Of a stretch of DNA of 60,000 bases, positions 25,501 to 36,002 are shown in pieces; the stretch's first letter is position 1; each line of letters opens with the position of its first letter. The stretch comes from Owenia fusiformis. Taxonomy: Eukaryota > Annelida > Polychaeta > Sabellida > Oweniidae. Under the pieces are notes generated by a model, which saw nothing but the letters and a program-made list of their open reading frames with translations, made no database searches and was not told where the DNA came from. The position numbers and the translations under genes were made by a program. Location: positions 30,376,926 to 30,436,925 of the forward strand of contig CAIIXF020000002.1 of NCBI GenBank assembly GCA_903813345.2, in the 5' to 3' direction.

Positions 25501-26677
25501 ACAAATAATTCTTTCTATATTTTCATACTCGGAGACCCTATAGCAAAAGGCGTATATATTTATTACGTTGCACGCAATTTTTCCTTTGGATGATAAAGTA
25601 CTTCTAAGTGCTAACTCCCTATGAAATGATTTCACATTACTGAACTGTATTTAACTTGAGCTATTGTGGAATACTCTAGTCTACCCGTCTCTATGTCTAT
25701 TAAGTTGATAATGAATCGACTAGTTGCAGGCGTCATAATTATTTTTACCTATAAGTACAAAACAAAACAGCAAATGTGAGCATTGATATTCTGTCAGTTG
25801 AAGTCAGTTTCCCAGTCAACTCTTCTTATCATCTATGTATTTCCCTCGGGAGGAATATAAAGATTTCATATAACTCCCGAGATTTAAAGTCCCAACTTCC
25901 AATTGCAACTGGATAACTCGACACATGTGATGTTTATGTGCATTGTGGGTAGTTCCTCCTCAGATGAAAAACACTCAAAAGCAATTAATCTCTATTTGTG
26001 TGGCAAATATTAATTTAGCAAGATATTTAAAAAGGAAATCAAATGTATTCATGTGCTTGTTCTCTTGTTCTAACCTACACTTCCAAATAGAGTGTTAATG
26101 TTGTGGTAACAGACGAATTCTTTATTACCTTTTAGTGGAAAAATAGTTAATATCGAGTGCCGGCAGAACATTGAACCTTGAGGCACTATATCTCGTATAG
26201 ACGAAATAAACCAAGGAGAAAATGTAACTTATAAAAGAGACTTTAGTTAGGGGTGTAGCATGGCCAGGATCTAAAATTTGGCGACGCAAATATTATTTGG
26301 CGAGGCAGGTTTGAGTCAAAGCAAAATATAATCATGATCAAGATGTTAAATTGAACATCAGTTGTATATTTAATCATATGTTTACCTACGAAGTATGAAT
26401 GTCTGTAGTTAGTTTGAGTTTAGATGGCGAATTGAAATTCGATTGAGATGTAGAACTGAAGAAAACATTTGTAGATTTTTGTAAATTAGGGGCGTAGCCC
26501 ATCTTGCTTCATCAAGCTTCGGACCTATCCTCAGATAGAACGTAGTGATTGAGCGCGGGAACCGACGATGGGTGTAGCCAGCATCTAAAATTTCGCGAGA
26601 AGGAAATAACACTATCAATTTCAATTAAATAAAGAACGTCTGAATAAATAATTCTTTAGAATTTAGGCCGACCACGC
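19567..26677. other. Gene-free stretch, nothing convincing
   Basis: About 7 kb of AT-rich sequence. A small relative of the TATTG pentamer repeat lies at 21240-21365, and a palindrome ATGTTAATTAAATGATTTAA... at about 22403-22431. The ORFs at 19875, 20720, 23586, 24684, 24885 and 25408 show no domain, no splice context and biased low-complexity composition. Distal enhancers or introns of a larger gene cannot be excluded. Confidence 0.5.
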
Positions 26678-26686
26678 TCGAAGGGA

Positions 26687-26767
26687 TACCCTTTGCATTC
26701 GTTTGACTTCACTTCTTAAAAGAGAGCTCCGTCTTCAGTAGTTTAACTAGACTCTGCACGCAGGGTA
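26687..26767. mobile_element. 81-bp mobile unit with 9-bp target duplication, copy 1
   Basis: The unit begins TACCCTTTGCATTCG and ends CTGCACGCAGGGTA, giving 6-bp inverted tips TACCCT/AGGGTA. It is flanked on both sides by the perfect 9-bp direct repeat TCGAAGGGA (26678-26686 and 26768-26776). Copy 2 at 27544-27624 is the same length and nearly identical but has a different 9-bp flank, which fixes the ends. A longer, more diverged relative lies at about 26852-26945. Confidence 0.8.
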
Positions 26768-26851
26768 TCGAAGGGATGGAGAGTAATTTTCGGCTTTATT
26801 TCAGGATAATCCTTGGGCTTTAGGGTTATCGTGTAAAACATAGGGTATGAC

Positions 26852-26950
26852 TACCCTTTGCATCCCGGGCTTTGCATTCGTTCGACTTTGCTTCTCAAAA
26901 GAGAGCTTCGTCTTCAAGTGGTTTATAACTCGACTCTGTGCGCAAGCTAG
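26852..26950. repeat. Diverged relative of the 81-bp unit
   Basis: Starts TACCCTTTGCAT and later shares CTTCTCAAAAGAGAGCTTCG and TCGACTCTGTGCGC with the two 81-bp copies, but with insertions and without a clean AGGGTA end or target duplication. Confidence 0.6.
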
Positions 26951-27543
26951 GGGACGTCCATCCCCATTTCAGTTTTAATTTTGGACTACATCTTTAACCG
27001 ACATTATATTTTATATTTGATTGGGTTTAATTTGACAGAATAACAATTAAATGACAAATAGCAGAGTTCTTTCTTCATTAATCATAAATACTATAATTCC
27101 AGTCCACTATAGCTAGCCAAAAATGAAGATGCTATCCTTTAAATGTTAATAGAACAATTCAAATGAAATCCAGAAGGTAATCTTGTCTCTAAGCATCTAG
27201 CGATCGTTCCATCAATTATTTACCAATGGTGATAAAGCATCATTATTTCGATGCTTTCAACTCATCCGGGTATATTTATGCATAGAAACCATGCGTTAAT
27301 TTCCAAGCCTGCAAATTGCAGTGAGGGTCGCCTTGTCATAATTATAGCGAAACCAGCTACTCTTTGATACTAAAATACACTATGTCGTGCACTATAATAT
27401 GATGGATGAACCTTGTTTTCTGCTAATATGAACAGATTGCATTTTAGATGTTGTGCGAATATGCCGACAAGGTGACCATTTTCTCGAGATTGAATATTCA
27501 GTGAACTGATGGTGCAAATTGTTGTGATATTTTATTATAGGCT

Positions 27544-27624
27544 TACCCTTTGCATTCGTTTGACTTCACTTCTTAAAAGAGAGCTTCGTCTTCAGTAGTT
27601 TAACTAGACTCTGAACGCAGGGTA
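27544..27624. mobile_element. 81-bp mobile unit with 9-bp target duplication, copy 2
   Basis: Same ends (TACCCTTTGCATTCG ... ACGCAGGGTA) and same length as copy 1, with about two base differences. It is flanked by the perfect 9-bp repeat TTATAGGCT (27535-27543 and 27625-27633), unrelated to the flank of copy 1, so this is an independent insertion. Confidence 0.82.
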
Positions 27625-27633
27625 TTATAGGCT

Positions 27634-30600
27634 ACTCAATGGTCAGAATCGGAGAGACGAGGGCACTTAATAAAAGGGGTATTTTTATGATTCTCTGGCA
27701 TGATATATCACGTGAGAAAAATTAAGGGCATTGATTGCACCATTTCATTAAGGATACAATATTTTAGTCGAGGATGGGTAGGTTCAAAAATTCTTAGGGT
27801 CCGCCCATCTCTCATGGGGATCTATCTTAAAAATTTTAATAACTTCCCTATTAATGCAAATGTATTAATAACAGATAATTAATGCAATGGAAACATTTGC
27901 ACGTTTTTTGAAAAAAGATACGTTTATCATTTCACACCATCCCTTGTAACTCCACTCGATATGCAATAAAACTCATACAATATCTCATTTAGATAAAGAA
28001 TAACAAAGGATTGTAAAAGAGACATTAGCATATACTTTTTGAAGACTGATTTTACATTTTATTTAATAGTGCACTTTGTCTATACTTGACTTATATATTT
28101 CATTTTTCCAATGAATAATACATGCAGCTAGGTGATAATCACAGATACATTACGGTAGTATTAGTGTATTATGGTTACATGCAATTAGTTAGTTTGATTT
28201 AAGCCCTGGGCTCAGTGCAATGTGGACTGAATCATTCCTCAAAAAGGCGTTGTAATTCAACATTCGCACGATCAAGTGTGAAGTTTAGGTAATAACACCT
28301 GAGTGGAATGAATCAGCCACGTTCCATTAAGTCTAAGGCTTAAATTCTTTTTATACATTGCAAAATATTTTCTAGGAAATGACAACGATACGAAAAGATA
28401 CGAAAATTTCCAGTGAAACTTTTTACAAAGGTCAAGTTGGCAAAGCATCAATTTCAATCTGTAGAGTCAAGTTGTAGCGCTTGCTTTGTATGCGCGCAAA
28501 ACATTACTGTACATTACTGTACATTACTGTACATTACTGTATTGATTCATTGAAGTTCACGGTTGCGTTGTGAAAAACATTGCTAGCTTAAAGTCTCCAT
28601 TATCTCACAGTCTAGTACAATAGTACAGAATGAGGATGAGAATCTCACAATAAATGACACGAAGATGACACTGCTGTGTATTGTGCATTTACTGTATGTC
28701 AACTTGACCTTCCAAAGAATAAAATTATTCTTGAACCAAAGGTCGGGACAAACCTCAAGGACAAGTTTGTTTTGCAACCATGGATGCCAAATATGGACTG
28801 GAGCCATATAAAAGCAGAGCTATTTTTAAAGTCAGTAATCCACGGGGACAATAATATATTTTATACGGGGATCGAACGCACAGCCTCAGCCATAGCTGTG
28901 TATATGTATTGATTTAAATGATAATAAAAAACCTTTATTAAAGGTTTATAGACCTGCATTAATTCTAGAAGTAATTGAATTTTACGTGGTCTCTATTAAC
29001 AAACTTTTGTCACCTCTTTCTATATGTAATTGGGTCTCCCATCCAATACATTAACTTTTGTCTTTTTATAGGCAAATTCTAAGGTTCGTTGCAATGAGAA
29101 AGCATCGGCGGAAATGTTAGTGAGAAACGTGACAAATTGCTCTCAGAGGGCTTGGACAGTTTTTCCTGTTCTTCATATCTACCCGAATCAATTACTGTTC
29201 GCCTAATTCATTTACAGGAACAGTAATACAAGATAAATGGCAAGTGTGAAGAACAGGGCCAATATATTAATTGAGCGCAAAAATATAAAAAAGAATATAA
29301 GCGATTATAAGACTTTGTGATTTAAAGTGGTGATAAGTGAAAATGTTTCAAAATGATCACATTTGGTTCGCTCAAATGAGTAATAATAAATATAAAGATT
29401 ATCCTATGATATATAAAGGATATTTTATACACGAATGTATATTGATATCAATATCTATTCGAGGGTAAAAATCCGTTTTTAACAAACCCTTGCGCTTTGG
29501 ATAGATATTTTTCTACCCGACCGGTCGGTGGTCGGTGGGGTCGGTCTTTTTCGTAAACCCAATGGCCATGGTACCAAACAGTATTGTTTTAGTTTAATGT
29601 GCCGTAGTACGGTATCATATTTTACAGTACCGTAGCCAAAACGGTATCGTACGGTACTGTTGGGAATTGGCTGTGAACTATATGGAATAGGCCTATTCGT
29701 TATTAATATAAGTACCGCATTATTTTGTTTAGCTTGTCGTAGTACTTTAAGATCAATATCCTAATAATAAATATGAATAACATATACTGTATGGTAAAAC
29801 ATGATCACCTATATCGTATTATCTAATGATAAATATGTAGAAATAAAAATGTAGCAGTTTTAATTTGGTGTTCAAGATCTATGAAAATAATGCACAATTT
29901 CAGAGCAAACATAATCTAACATTTCTTCATTAATCCCACCTTCATCTCCGTTAGCTTAAATAATCACAAAATAAGACAGATATTAAATAAAATTCTATTT
30001 CTCAAGACTATAGACACTCCAACTTCAAGACTATTAAAACATCATTAATAAAGTAAATGCTGACACAAACATCATGAGAACATTGGCTGGTTTATCGCAA
30101 AAATAAAATCGTTGCATTGATTAGTTCTCCACAACAGCGAATTTCATGAAGAACAAAACTCCAGGAAACCATATAAAACAAAAAAGTCAATACGTACTGT
30201 ATGTGACCATCAAAATCGTCATCACATGCTCGCAATGGAGTGAAACTGCCAGCATTTGTGTTTCCAAAAAATGACGTTGTCTGTCAGTAATTTGGATATT
30301 GCCAATGCTTAAATGATATTAGTAAAATTAAAATGACCTTACCTTAGTACCGCTAAGCTCCGGATAGTATGACTTTAAAGGTCGAATCAACTCATCATTC
30401 CTGAACGACTCCCAAAGATTGTATATCCAAGATTAATTGCTTAGGTTTCCTTCCAGCTCCTGGAACACTTTCTAATTTCCTGATTTTGTTTCTAGGAGTT
30501 GTTCAACAAAGCCCACGCTTTCAATAAACTAATTCTCACTAATACCTTTTTATTAGGAGATCTAAAACAAATTTTACCGTTTATTGGAATATTAAGTTTC

Positions 30601-31006
30601 TAATTTTTTACAATTTCGTGATTAATGGATAAACATTTCGTGGCTAATGTTACCCCGTCTTGCTACCCGATCAATTTAGCGAGATGTGCATCCTATTGTT
30701 CTATATTTCAATTCTTACTGTACTACAAAAGCTCCGTCCTTTTATTGATAACGCAGCCTTTATCGACGAAACTATTACTTCGCTTATGGTTGCTATCAGC
30801 GAGAAGGCTGTTAGATTACTCCAGTCTTTTCAGAGTGTGAAAGTGATGGCCGCCTCTAATCAATTACTACATTAAGTCCTCAGCGACTGTCCTTTATTAC
30901 AAATTCAAACATGCCAGGTGTGTCTCAGCCAATCAGCTCAGAGAATTTCGGTGCTTTATTTTATTGATATATGCATGAAGATGATTCTGTTGTGCATTTA
31001 ATTTTT
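27634..31006. other. Gene-free stretch with minor repeats
   Basis: Contains the second copy of the dispersed repeat (28195-28460), about four tandem ACATTACTGT decamers (28502-28541) and a GGTCGGT-rich spot near 29520. Around 29575-29670 there are palindromic CCGTAGTACGGTATC-like motifs. The overlapping ORFs at 30625-30875 have no recognised domain, and I do not call them. Confidence 0.5.
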
Positions 31007-31014
31007 GATATATC

Positions 31015-31797
31015 AGGTGTCCCAAAAGATGAGCCAAGTATTATCTCGACAACTGATGAACCAAATTCCCTGAGAATTTGTACAAAGTAGCCTTAGAGTA
31101 TTATTTACAAGTTGTGAAAATATAAAAAGACCAAGTAGTAAGAAATTCAAAATAGCATGTCAAAAATTCCCTTTTACACCTGAGCTCTGATATGAGGCAT
31201 CTTTTAGTGTTTATACAAGCTATCATCTTCACACGCTCGGTCTTCACTGCGTTTGATGGGAGCCGATTGATGTCTGATTAATTCTTTTCATTCATCCCAA
31301 ATATTCAAAATCCAATTCATTCTCAAATTCATTTGAGGTGATATTGTTAGAATAAATATTTTGCTTGGAAATTTATTAATAAGTGACTTTTACATTGATA
31401 TTGGTTATTTTGACATACTGCCTTTAATTCTAAAATACACATATTCTATGATACCAATCTCTTACATATTCATAGCATTAGCAGAGGATACCCTAAAGTG
31501 CCTCAGGTGAAGTTCTAAAAGAGTTTGGCTCATCTACTGCAGAGACATTACTTGTCAAATTGCTTCTAATTTTTTGGTAGAAACGCTATAAAGTTCTCAT
31601 AGCGTTGCTACGGTATGGGCTATTATGACATGCTATCTTGGATTTCTTAGTACTCACACAACATATTCTTGATCTTTTCCATATTTTTATACCTTGCTAC
31701 CGAGACTCTTGGGGTACTTTGTACAAATTTTCACTGGATTTGGTTCACCAGTTGCCGAGATAATACTTGTTAAAAGTGGCTCATTTTTGGGACACCC
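31015..31797. mobile_element. Non-autonomous DNA transposon, 8-bp target duplication (783 bp)
   Basis: The terminal inverted repeats are about 90 bp. AGGTGTCCCAAAA...GATGAGCCA on the left matches the complement of TGGCTCATTTTTGGGACACCC on the right. Further shared stretches are AGTATTATCTCG and AATTTGTACAAAGTA. The exact 8-bp direct repeat GATATATC flanks it (31007-31014 and 31798-31805). No transposase ORF remains. The duplication length fits hAT-type elements, but the superfamily is inferred. Confidence 0.85.
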
Positions 31798-31805
31798 GAT
31801 ATATC

Positions 31806-32476
31806 ATTGAACAAATTCGAAAGATTTACATTATCTGAATGACCCGTAATGAAGGTATGTCATCCAAGCAAGAAATCATTCTGCATTACGTACCATACTT
31901 TTAAATATCAATGTGCTTGAACGCCAGGATTTGGTGATCAGGGGTTCTATTTTTATGTTATCCACAAATCTTCCCCTTCATTGGGGTTCCTGACATAAAA
32001 CCATTTTTTGAATGTTTTCATACATACAATTTACACCCCCTCCAAAAGTTTGGAAACCGTAACTCCCCCATGGAGTGTTTAAGCCTCCTTATATTGAGTT
32101 CTTATTTGTATAATATGTACAGTGTAAAGAAAAAACTGTTTTTAGGGCTGGAAAAAATAAATTAGATAGACTTCAGAATTCATTTAAAGATATGCCAAAT
32201 TCTGTAACATGCGATTCCCTCACTGAGATACGATTTATTGAAAATAATTCCAATGCAAACGATTTTTACTTGTATTGACTATAAGTTTTTCATTTCACTG
32301 AATGTATTAGAATAGAGGAGTGTTCATAATTACCTTATGAACTTACAGTTAGATACTGAATAGTAGAATATCAAATAGCAAATATTTTTATCATTTTATC
32401 ATGACGCATATGAAATTAAGTCTCAAAGGCTATGAAAACAAAAATACTCTCAATTCCAAATTGATTTTAGTGTGAC
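31806..32476. other. Gene-free stretch, left flank of the Polinton
   Basis: Unique AT-rich sequence with no gene or clear repeat seen. The joined empty site would read TGTGACAAGACC then CTTTAAAGTAC. Confidence 0.5.
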
Positions 32477-32482
32477 AAGACC

Positions 32483-33485
32483 AGTAGTATTATCCGTAGG
32501 AATGAGGCCCGGGAAAGTCAGGCAAATGGGAAAGTCAGGCAAATGGGACCAATCTGGACCAATCAGGGCCAATCTGAGCCAATCAGGGTCAATCTGGGAC
32601 ATTCTGGGACAATCTGAGACACTCAGGGACAACCAGGGAGCGATACGGGAGCCGGCGACCAATAGGCTGGCTCGAACCGATAACGTTTACTTCATTTAAA
32701 GATAACAAATTCCACCATCTGAAGATAACAAATTCCACCATCTGAAGATAACAAATTCCACCATCTGAAGATAACAAATTCCACCATCTGAAGATAACAA
32801 ATTTCACCATTTATGATTTTTTCAACATTTTAAAGATAAGGTGATATACTATATAATGGCTGAGTTTTAGACAGGTCTGCCTAATCACGTCATCTGCAGC
32901 AGAAAAAATAGGTAAGTTGAACTTTTTAAAAAAACAACTTAAGGTGCTATTCTAGGCCCGCATTAAGGGATATGAAAATTGGATGGGAAGCTGAGGAGCT
33001 AAGACATCCGCCCTACTGAGCTATGTAAAGCCATTGATGAATACGACTGTTAACCACCCGCTTATATACTGATTAGGAGCTACTTGGGCTGGAGAATATG
33101 TCACTGATTAAGGAGACTGAAATGCGATCGAGTCTCGAAACACGAGTCCAAAAATGTTTTGCAAAATCAGAAGGACCGAAAATTAAAATCCGTTCGTCCG
33201 TTTAACATGGCAAATCCCATTGGCGCTGGGAAACGTCAGAAATTAGGGGGACCAAAAATATGTTACGGTCGAATTAGGGTACTCAAAAGCTATTTCAGAC
33301 CAGCATTTAGATATCGAAAAGCATGTGTGTGAGAAGTCTCCACGTCTATGGCATACAGATGAACTTAGTTGTTTAAAGGAGCCGAGCTCCTTTAAACAAC
33401 TCGCGTACCGTACAGAATCCGAGCTGTATACTAGAGTATGCCCCCAGTAAGCAGCAGCATGATCGGGGAGAAACAAAATGACACA
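32483..33485. repeat. Polinton left terminal inverted repeat (1003 bp)
   Basis: Inverted match to 40709-41715 with very few differences (for example a 4-bp indel near 33157 and single changes near 33026 and 33312). From the tip inward it holds a 17-bp pair GGGAAAGTCAGGCAAAT, an iterated CCAATCWGG/GGACAATCT block (32539-32640), a five-fold 23-bp tandem repeat (AAGATAACAAATTCCACCAT..., 32698-32812) and a perfect hairpin at 33367-33401. No gene lies in it; ORFs here are shadows. Confidence 0.95.
33367..33401. repeat. Perfect 16-bp-arm hairpin in left repeat
   Basis: The arms AGTTGTTTAAAGGAGC and GCTCCTTTAAACAACT are exact reverse complements around the 3-base loop CGA. The same hairpin is at 40793-40827 in the right repeat. 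It lies about 85-120 bp from the inner edge of the terminal repeat. Confidence 0.9.
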
Positions 33486-33511
33486 AAAAACGTAGGCATT
33501 GATGTATATGT

Positions 33512-33820
33512 TCATTTTATTTTAGCCAGAAACATTCTAAGTACAGTCAATACAGCTTTAATTCGTCTCTTCGCCCTCCGTCTTTTATCCCTCAAGCTGA
33601 CAGCTCTGTTTGCCATGAATTCCAACGTTTCTCTATATGGGAGGAGTTTTCTTCGCTCCTCTTGGGACAGAGTCACGTTTTGAAGAAGGATGTTGAGTAT
33701 CACTTCAGAGATGACTTTAACTTGAGCCAATGTCATTGTTTTCAGCAGCACGCGTCTCTGTTTTGTAGTAGCTTCAGCTAGATATGTCAAAAATGGAACT
33801 TGCTTTCCAATTGCATTCAT
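33512..33820 (-). CDS. Polinton small basic helical protein (102 aa)
   Basis: Intact 102-codon ORF, last gene of the minus-strand set, ending 26 bp before the inner edge of the left terminal repeat. A central segment (KQRRVLLKTMTLAQVKVISE, then ILNILLQNVTLSQEERRKLL) is predicted helical. The C-terminal third (~77-102) is very basic (RDKRRRAKRRIK) and ends in an amphipathic stretch. I recall similar short ORFs next to Polinton capsid genes in many invertebrate genomes, but know no assigned function. A core/DNA-binding or membrane-active virion protein is a guess from composition. A poly(A) signal on the minus strand (complement of TTTATT at 33516-33521) overlaps its last codons. One base separates it from the gene upstream. 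Confidence 0.75.
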   Translation of the reverse strand: MNAIGKQVPFLTYLAEATTKQRRVLLKTMTLAQVKVISEVILNILLQNVTLSQEERRKLLPYRETLEFMANRAVSLRDKRRRAKRRIKAVLTVLRMFLAKIK

Positions 33821-33821
33821 G

Positions 33822-34151
33822 TCACAAGGAGACCCACGAAGAAATAGCGTTTTTCTTTGCTTCAGTTGTATCTATCAATTTTTCGGCTGCTCTTTTGCGT
33901 GTTTTATGAGCTGGAATACCGGGAGGAACAAGGTTGATTTTTCTAGCTCCCTTTTCAATGGCAGGAACTCCTCTCTCCTGATCCCTATCAGATATGTTTT
34001 CACCAGCTGGAGTGTTTGTTCTAGGAGTTACGTTAATAGGCCAAGCTCCGTTCTGCTTTTCAATGATGCGTGGTTCTTTCTGCTTTGGTGATGACTGATC
34101 TAGTAAACGTTGATATCGTTCGTAAGCAATCAATACACTTCTCCCGCTCAT
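33822..34151 (-). CDS. Polinton small protein of unknown function (109 aa)
   Basis: Intact 109-codon ORF starting MSGRSVLIAYERYQRLL. It is hydrophilic, with a Pro/Asn-rich centre and a basic segment near residues 75-88 containing PPGIPAHKTRKRAAEK. No enzyme motif is visible. A TATA-like sequence (TATAAATAG on the minus strand, 34184-34192) lies 30-40 bp upstream of the ATG, so it may have its own transcript. It may be a virion or scaffold component, on position alone. Confidence 0.75.
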   Translation of the reverse strand: MSGRSVLIAYERYQRLLDQSSPKQKEPRIIEKQNGAWPINVTPRTNTPAGENISDRDQERGVPAIEKGARKINLVPPGIPAHKTRKRAAEKLIDTTEAKKNAISSWVSL

Positions 34152-34183
34152 GTTCGACTGAATCCTATCCTGAACTCTCTCTC

Positions 34184-34192
34184 TATTTATAG
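34184..34192 (-). promoter_or_regulatory. TATA-like box before the 109-aa gene
   Basis: Minus-strand TATAAATAG overlaps the end of the ATPase gene, about 33 bp before the next ATG (34151), the spacing expected of a TATA-driven start just ahead of the coding sequence. Confidence 0.4.
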
Positions 34193-34849
34193 CTGCGGAT
34201 ATATTATTGTATCCTGATTAGGAAAAATGCGAGTTCTGACTCTGGTGACGTCATCACTATGAGGAAAGAGATCCAAAAATAGGTAGCCGTATGGAGCAGA
34301 GGTGGCATCGTGGTATGACTCCATCAACTGTCTCCACTTTGTAGGACTGAGCTGTCTGGCTAACGTCATGATCTGAGTCTTGTCCCTCAAAGCTTTAAAC
34401 AAGACTAAATACTGCGTATTGAGCGCTATGGTTCGAGTACCTTTGTAAAAGGCCTGTTGACTTATAAACATCACATTCAAGCATCTATGGTGACAGCCTT
34501 GAGTAAACATGAGTTCCATCTCCTTGTTGTTAGCTACCTGATGAAGCAGGTCGTCCAGAACTATCACCGTACTCCTCCTATCTTTAGTCAGCTCATCTAT
34601 CATTTCCCGACTAGGTAGGCCCTGGTGCAATTGAACATTTTTCAACTCCATTTCCATTTGATCGAAAAGCGGTTGATGAATGCCGTAGCAATACAGAACA
34701 GCTTGTGGTCCGGGAGGTTCGTACATGCCAGATAGGTTTTTCAACAGTTTATAAACGAAATGAGTCTTCCCGCTATTACTGCTACCAATGATCGAGCAAC
34801 TCGTGCCATTTCGAAGTTTAATGAGGCTCTCCGTCTGCCACCAGTCCAT
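34187..34849 (-). CDS. ATP: Genome-packaging ATPase, FtsK-HerA/A32-like
   Basis: Predicted 220-aa P-loop ATPase that would pump the element's DNA into capsids. The Walker A motif is IIGSSNSGKTHFV (residues 20-32, Lys28-Thr29), and Walker B is VIVLDDLL (95-102, Asp99-Asp100). The segment MFISQQAF (~128-135) ends in the polar QQ expected after the sensor strand. The order and spacing fit the Polinton/adenovirus-IVa2/A32-like packaging ATPases, and 220 aa is a normal length for the family. It starts at an ATG 37 bp after the integrase stop, and a TATATAA-type motif overlaps that stop. The frame is intact and the catalytic residues are present. Confidence 0.9.
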   Translation of the reverse strand: MDWWQTESLIKLRNGTSCSIIGSSNSGKTHFVYKLLKNLSGMYEPPGPQAVLYCYGIHQPLFDQMEMELKNVQLHQGLPSREMIDELTKDRRSTVIVLDDLLHQVANNKEMELMFTQGCHHRCLNVMFISQQAFYKGTRTIALNTQYLVLFKALRDKTQIMTLARQLSPTKWRQLMESYHDATSAPYGYLFLDLFPHSDDVTRVRTRIFPNQDTIIYPQL

Positions 34850-34886
34850 GATTGGTAATGTTATGAAAATGGGAAGGCTCCTTCAT

Positions 34887-35969
34887 TTATATATCTCGTA
34901 CATCCTTCGCTGGAATCCACGTGTCGAACTTGGAGGGCCAACCCTGCCAGTGGACTAGGGCTTCCTTTCCCCTCCCTCTCTTTCTATACTTTAACACAGA
35001 TTCGATTCTATGCTGGGCTGGTTCCTCAGAAATTTTCTGCATTTCATCGGCGTAGAATAGTCCCTTGATTATTTCTCCTTGTAGATCTTCCAGGTAATAT
35101 GTGGGAGGATCGGTAGCATTCCTACTCTTGATTCTAAAGTATTCCGTGGACCATTTCTGCTGATAGCCGCGATCGAAAATTCCCTTTGTAAAAGCCAGTC
35201 TCACCAAATCACCAATGTCGAAGCGATAATTGACAGCTTCATCTCTTTTAGGCTTACTCATGAAAAGGGTCTCGAAAACCTGCAGTTCGTTATCATCATC
35301 AACATCCGCAGGAGCCATTTTGATGCTTCTATGGAATGAGTGATTGTAGCTATCCACTATAGATTGGAGTTCATCGATATAACGATTCGTGGCGTTATGG
35401 AACATATATCGGTAAATTTTATGCTTCAATGAACGAATAACTCTCTCCGCAAGGTGACTCTTCACGGTCCCTTGCGTCAGGAAGTGCCACACCCCTACAC
35501 TTTTGAAATAGGCTTGAATCTTTTTGGATCGATACTCAATTCCTTTATCGCTGCGCAACCTACTAGGTTTGTCAGTGGCAAATATCTTCTTGAACGCCTC
35601 GATCATATCTTCGCTATTTTTGCTTTTGATTGGCTGCACCCACAGGTACCTGCTTAGACTGTCAATCATGATGAGAAGATATTTGAAACTGTCATTTTCC
35701 TCCGCATATTTATCCATCATGGCTAAATCTGTATCAGCTTGTTCTAGCATATGTCTCACCACTAGTTTTCTACGTTTAAATCTAGTCTTGACTCCCCTGT
35801 ATAGACTGTAGGTTTCTTGTTGACTCAACCAGTCCCTGACATCAGCCTGCTTGATTCCCCGACCCTTAACCTCTCGCCAGAGTTGTTTAAAACCGCTGTA
35901 AGACCCCGGTCTACTGGGATCGAAATATATTGTTTTAAGCAGCTTAGACTGCAGCTTGCTCAACGTCAT
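34887..35969 (-). CDS. INT: Polinton integrase, RVE (DDE) core with chromodomain
   Basis: Retrovirus-type integrase that inserts the linear DNA and makes the 6-bp target duplication. With the first true ATG at 35969 it has 360 aa; the frame is open a little further upstream but only from a GTG. The N-terminal region (~15-70, containing the DPSRPGSYSG and VRDWLSQQETY segments) is the linker typical of invertebrate 'transposon-derived F54H12.3-like' proteins. The catalytic triad is Asp81 (ADTDLAMM), Asp141 (LRSDKGIEY) and Glu175 (HLAERVIRSLK), with 33 residues between the last two. The C-terminus (~315-360) is a chromodomain (RIESVLKYRKRGRGKEALV, then HWQGWPSKFDTWIP). No break is seen. The chromodomain may steer insertion to marked chromatin, by analogy with chromoviruses. 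Confidence 0.93.
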   Translation of the reverse strand: MTLSKLQSKLLKTIYFDPSRPGSYSGFKQLWREVKGRGIKQADVRDWLSQQETYSLYRGVKTRFKRRKLVVRHMLEQADTDLAMMDKYAEENDSFKYLLIMIDSLSRYLWVQPIKSKNSEDMIEAFKKIFATDKPSRLRSDKGIEYRSKKIQAYFKSVGVWHFLTQGTVKSHLAERVIRSLKHKIYRYMFHNATNRYIDELQSIVDSYNHSFHRSIKMAPADVDDDNELQVFETLFMSKPKRDEAVNYRFDIGDLVRLAFTKGIFDRGYQQKWSTEYFRIKSRNATDPPTYYLEDLQGEIIKGLFYADEMQKISEEPAQHRIESVLKYRKRGRGKEALVHWQGWPSKFDTWIPAKDVRDI

Positions 35970-36002
35970 GATAGCGAATGAATAAAACACAATGTAGGCT
36001 AC

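Noticed and set aside
30625-30875. Two overlapping 71-codon ORFs, one with a plausible helical peptide
   Set aside because: No domain recognised, two frames open at once, no splice or promoter context.
33243-33515. 90-codon ORF repeated at both ends of the Polinton (also 40718-40951)
   Set aside because: It lies in the terminal repeats and reads through the hairpin, with no domain; duplicated simply because the repeats are identical.
34887-35990. Longer starts for integrase, protease and penton-like genes at 35990, 36457 and 38532
   Set aside because: Those codons are GTG, GTG and TTG; in an animal setting the first ATG (35969, 36451, 38520) is the better start.
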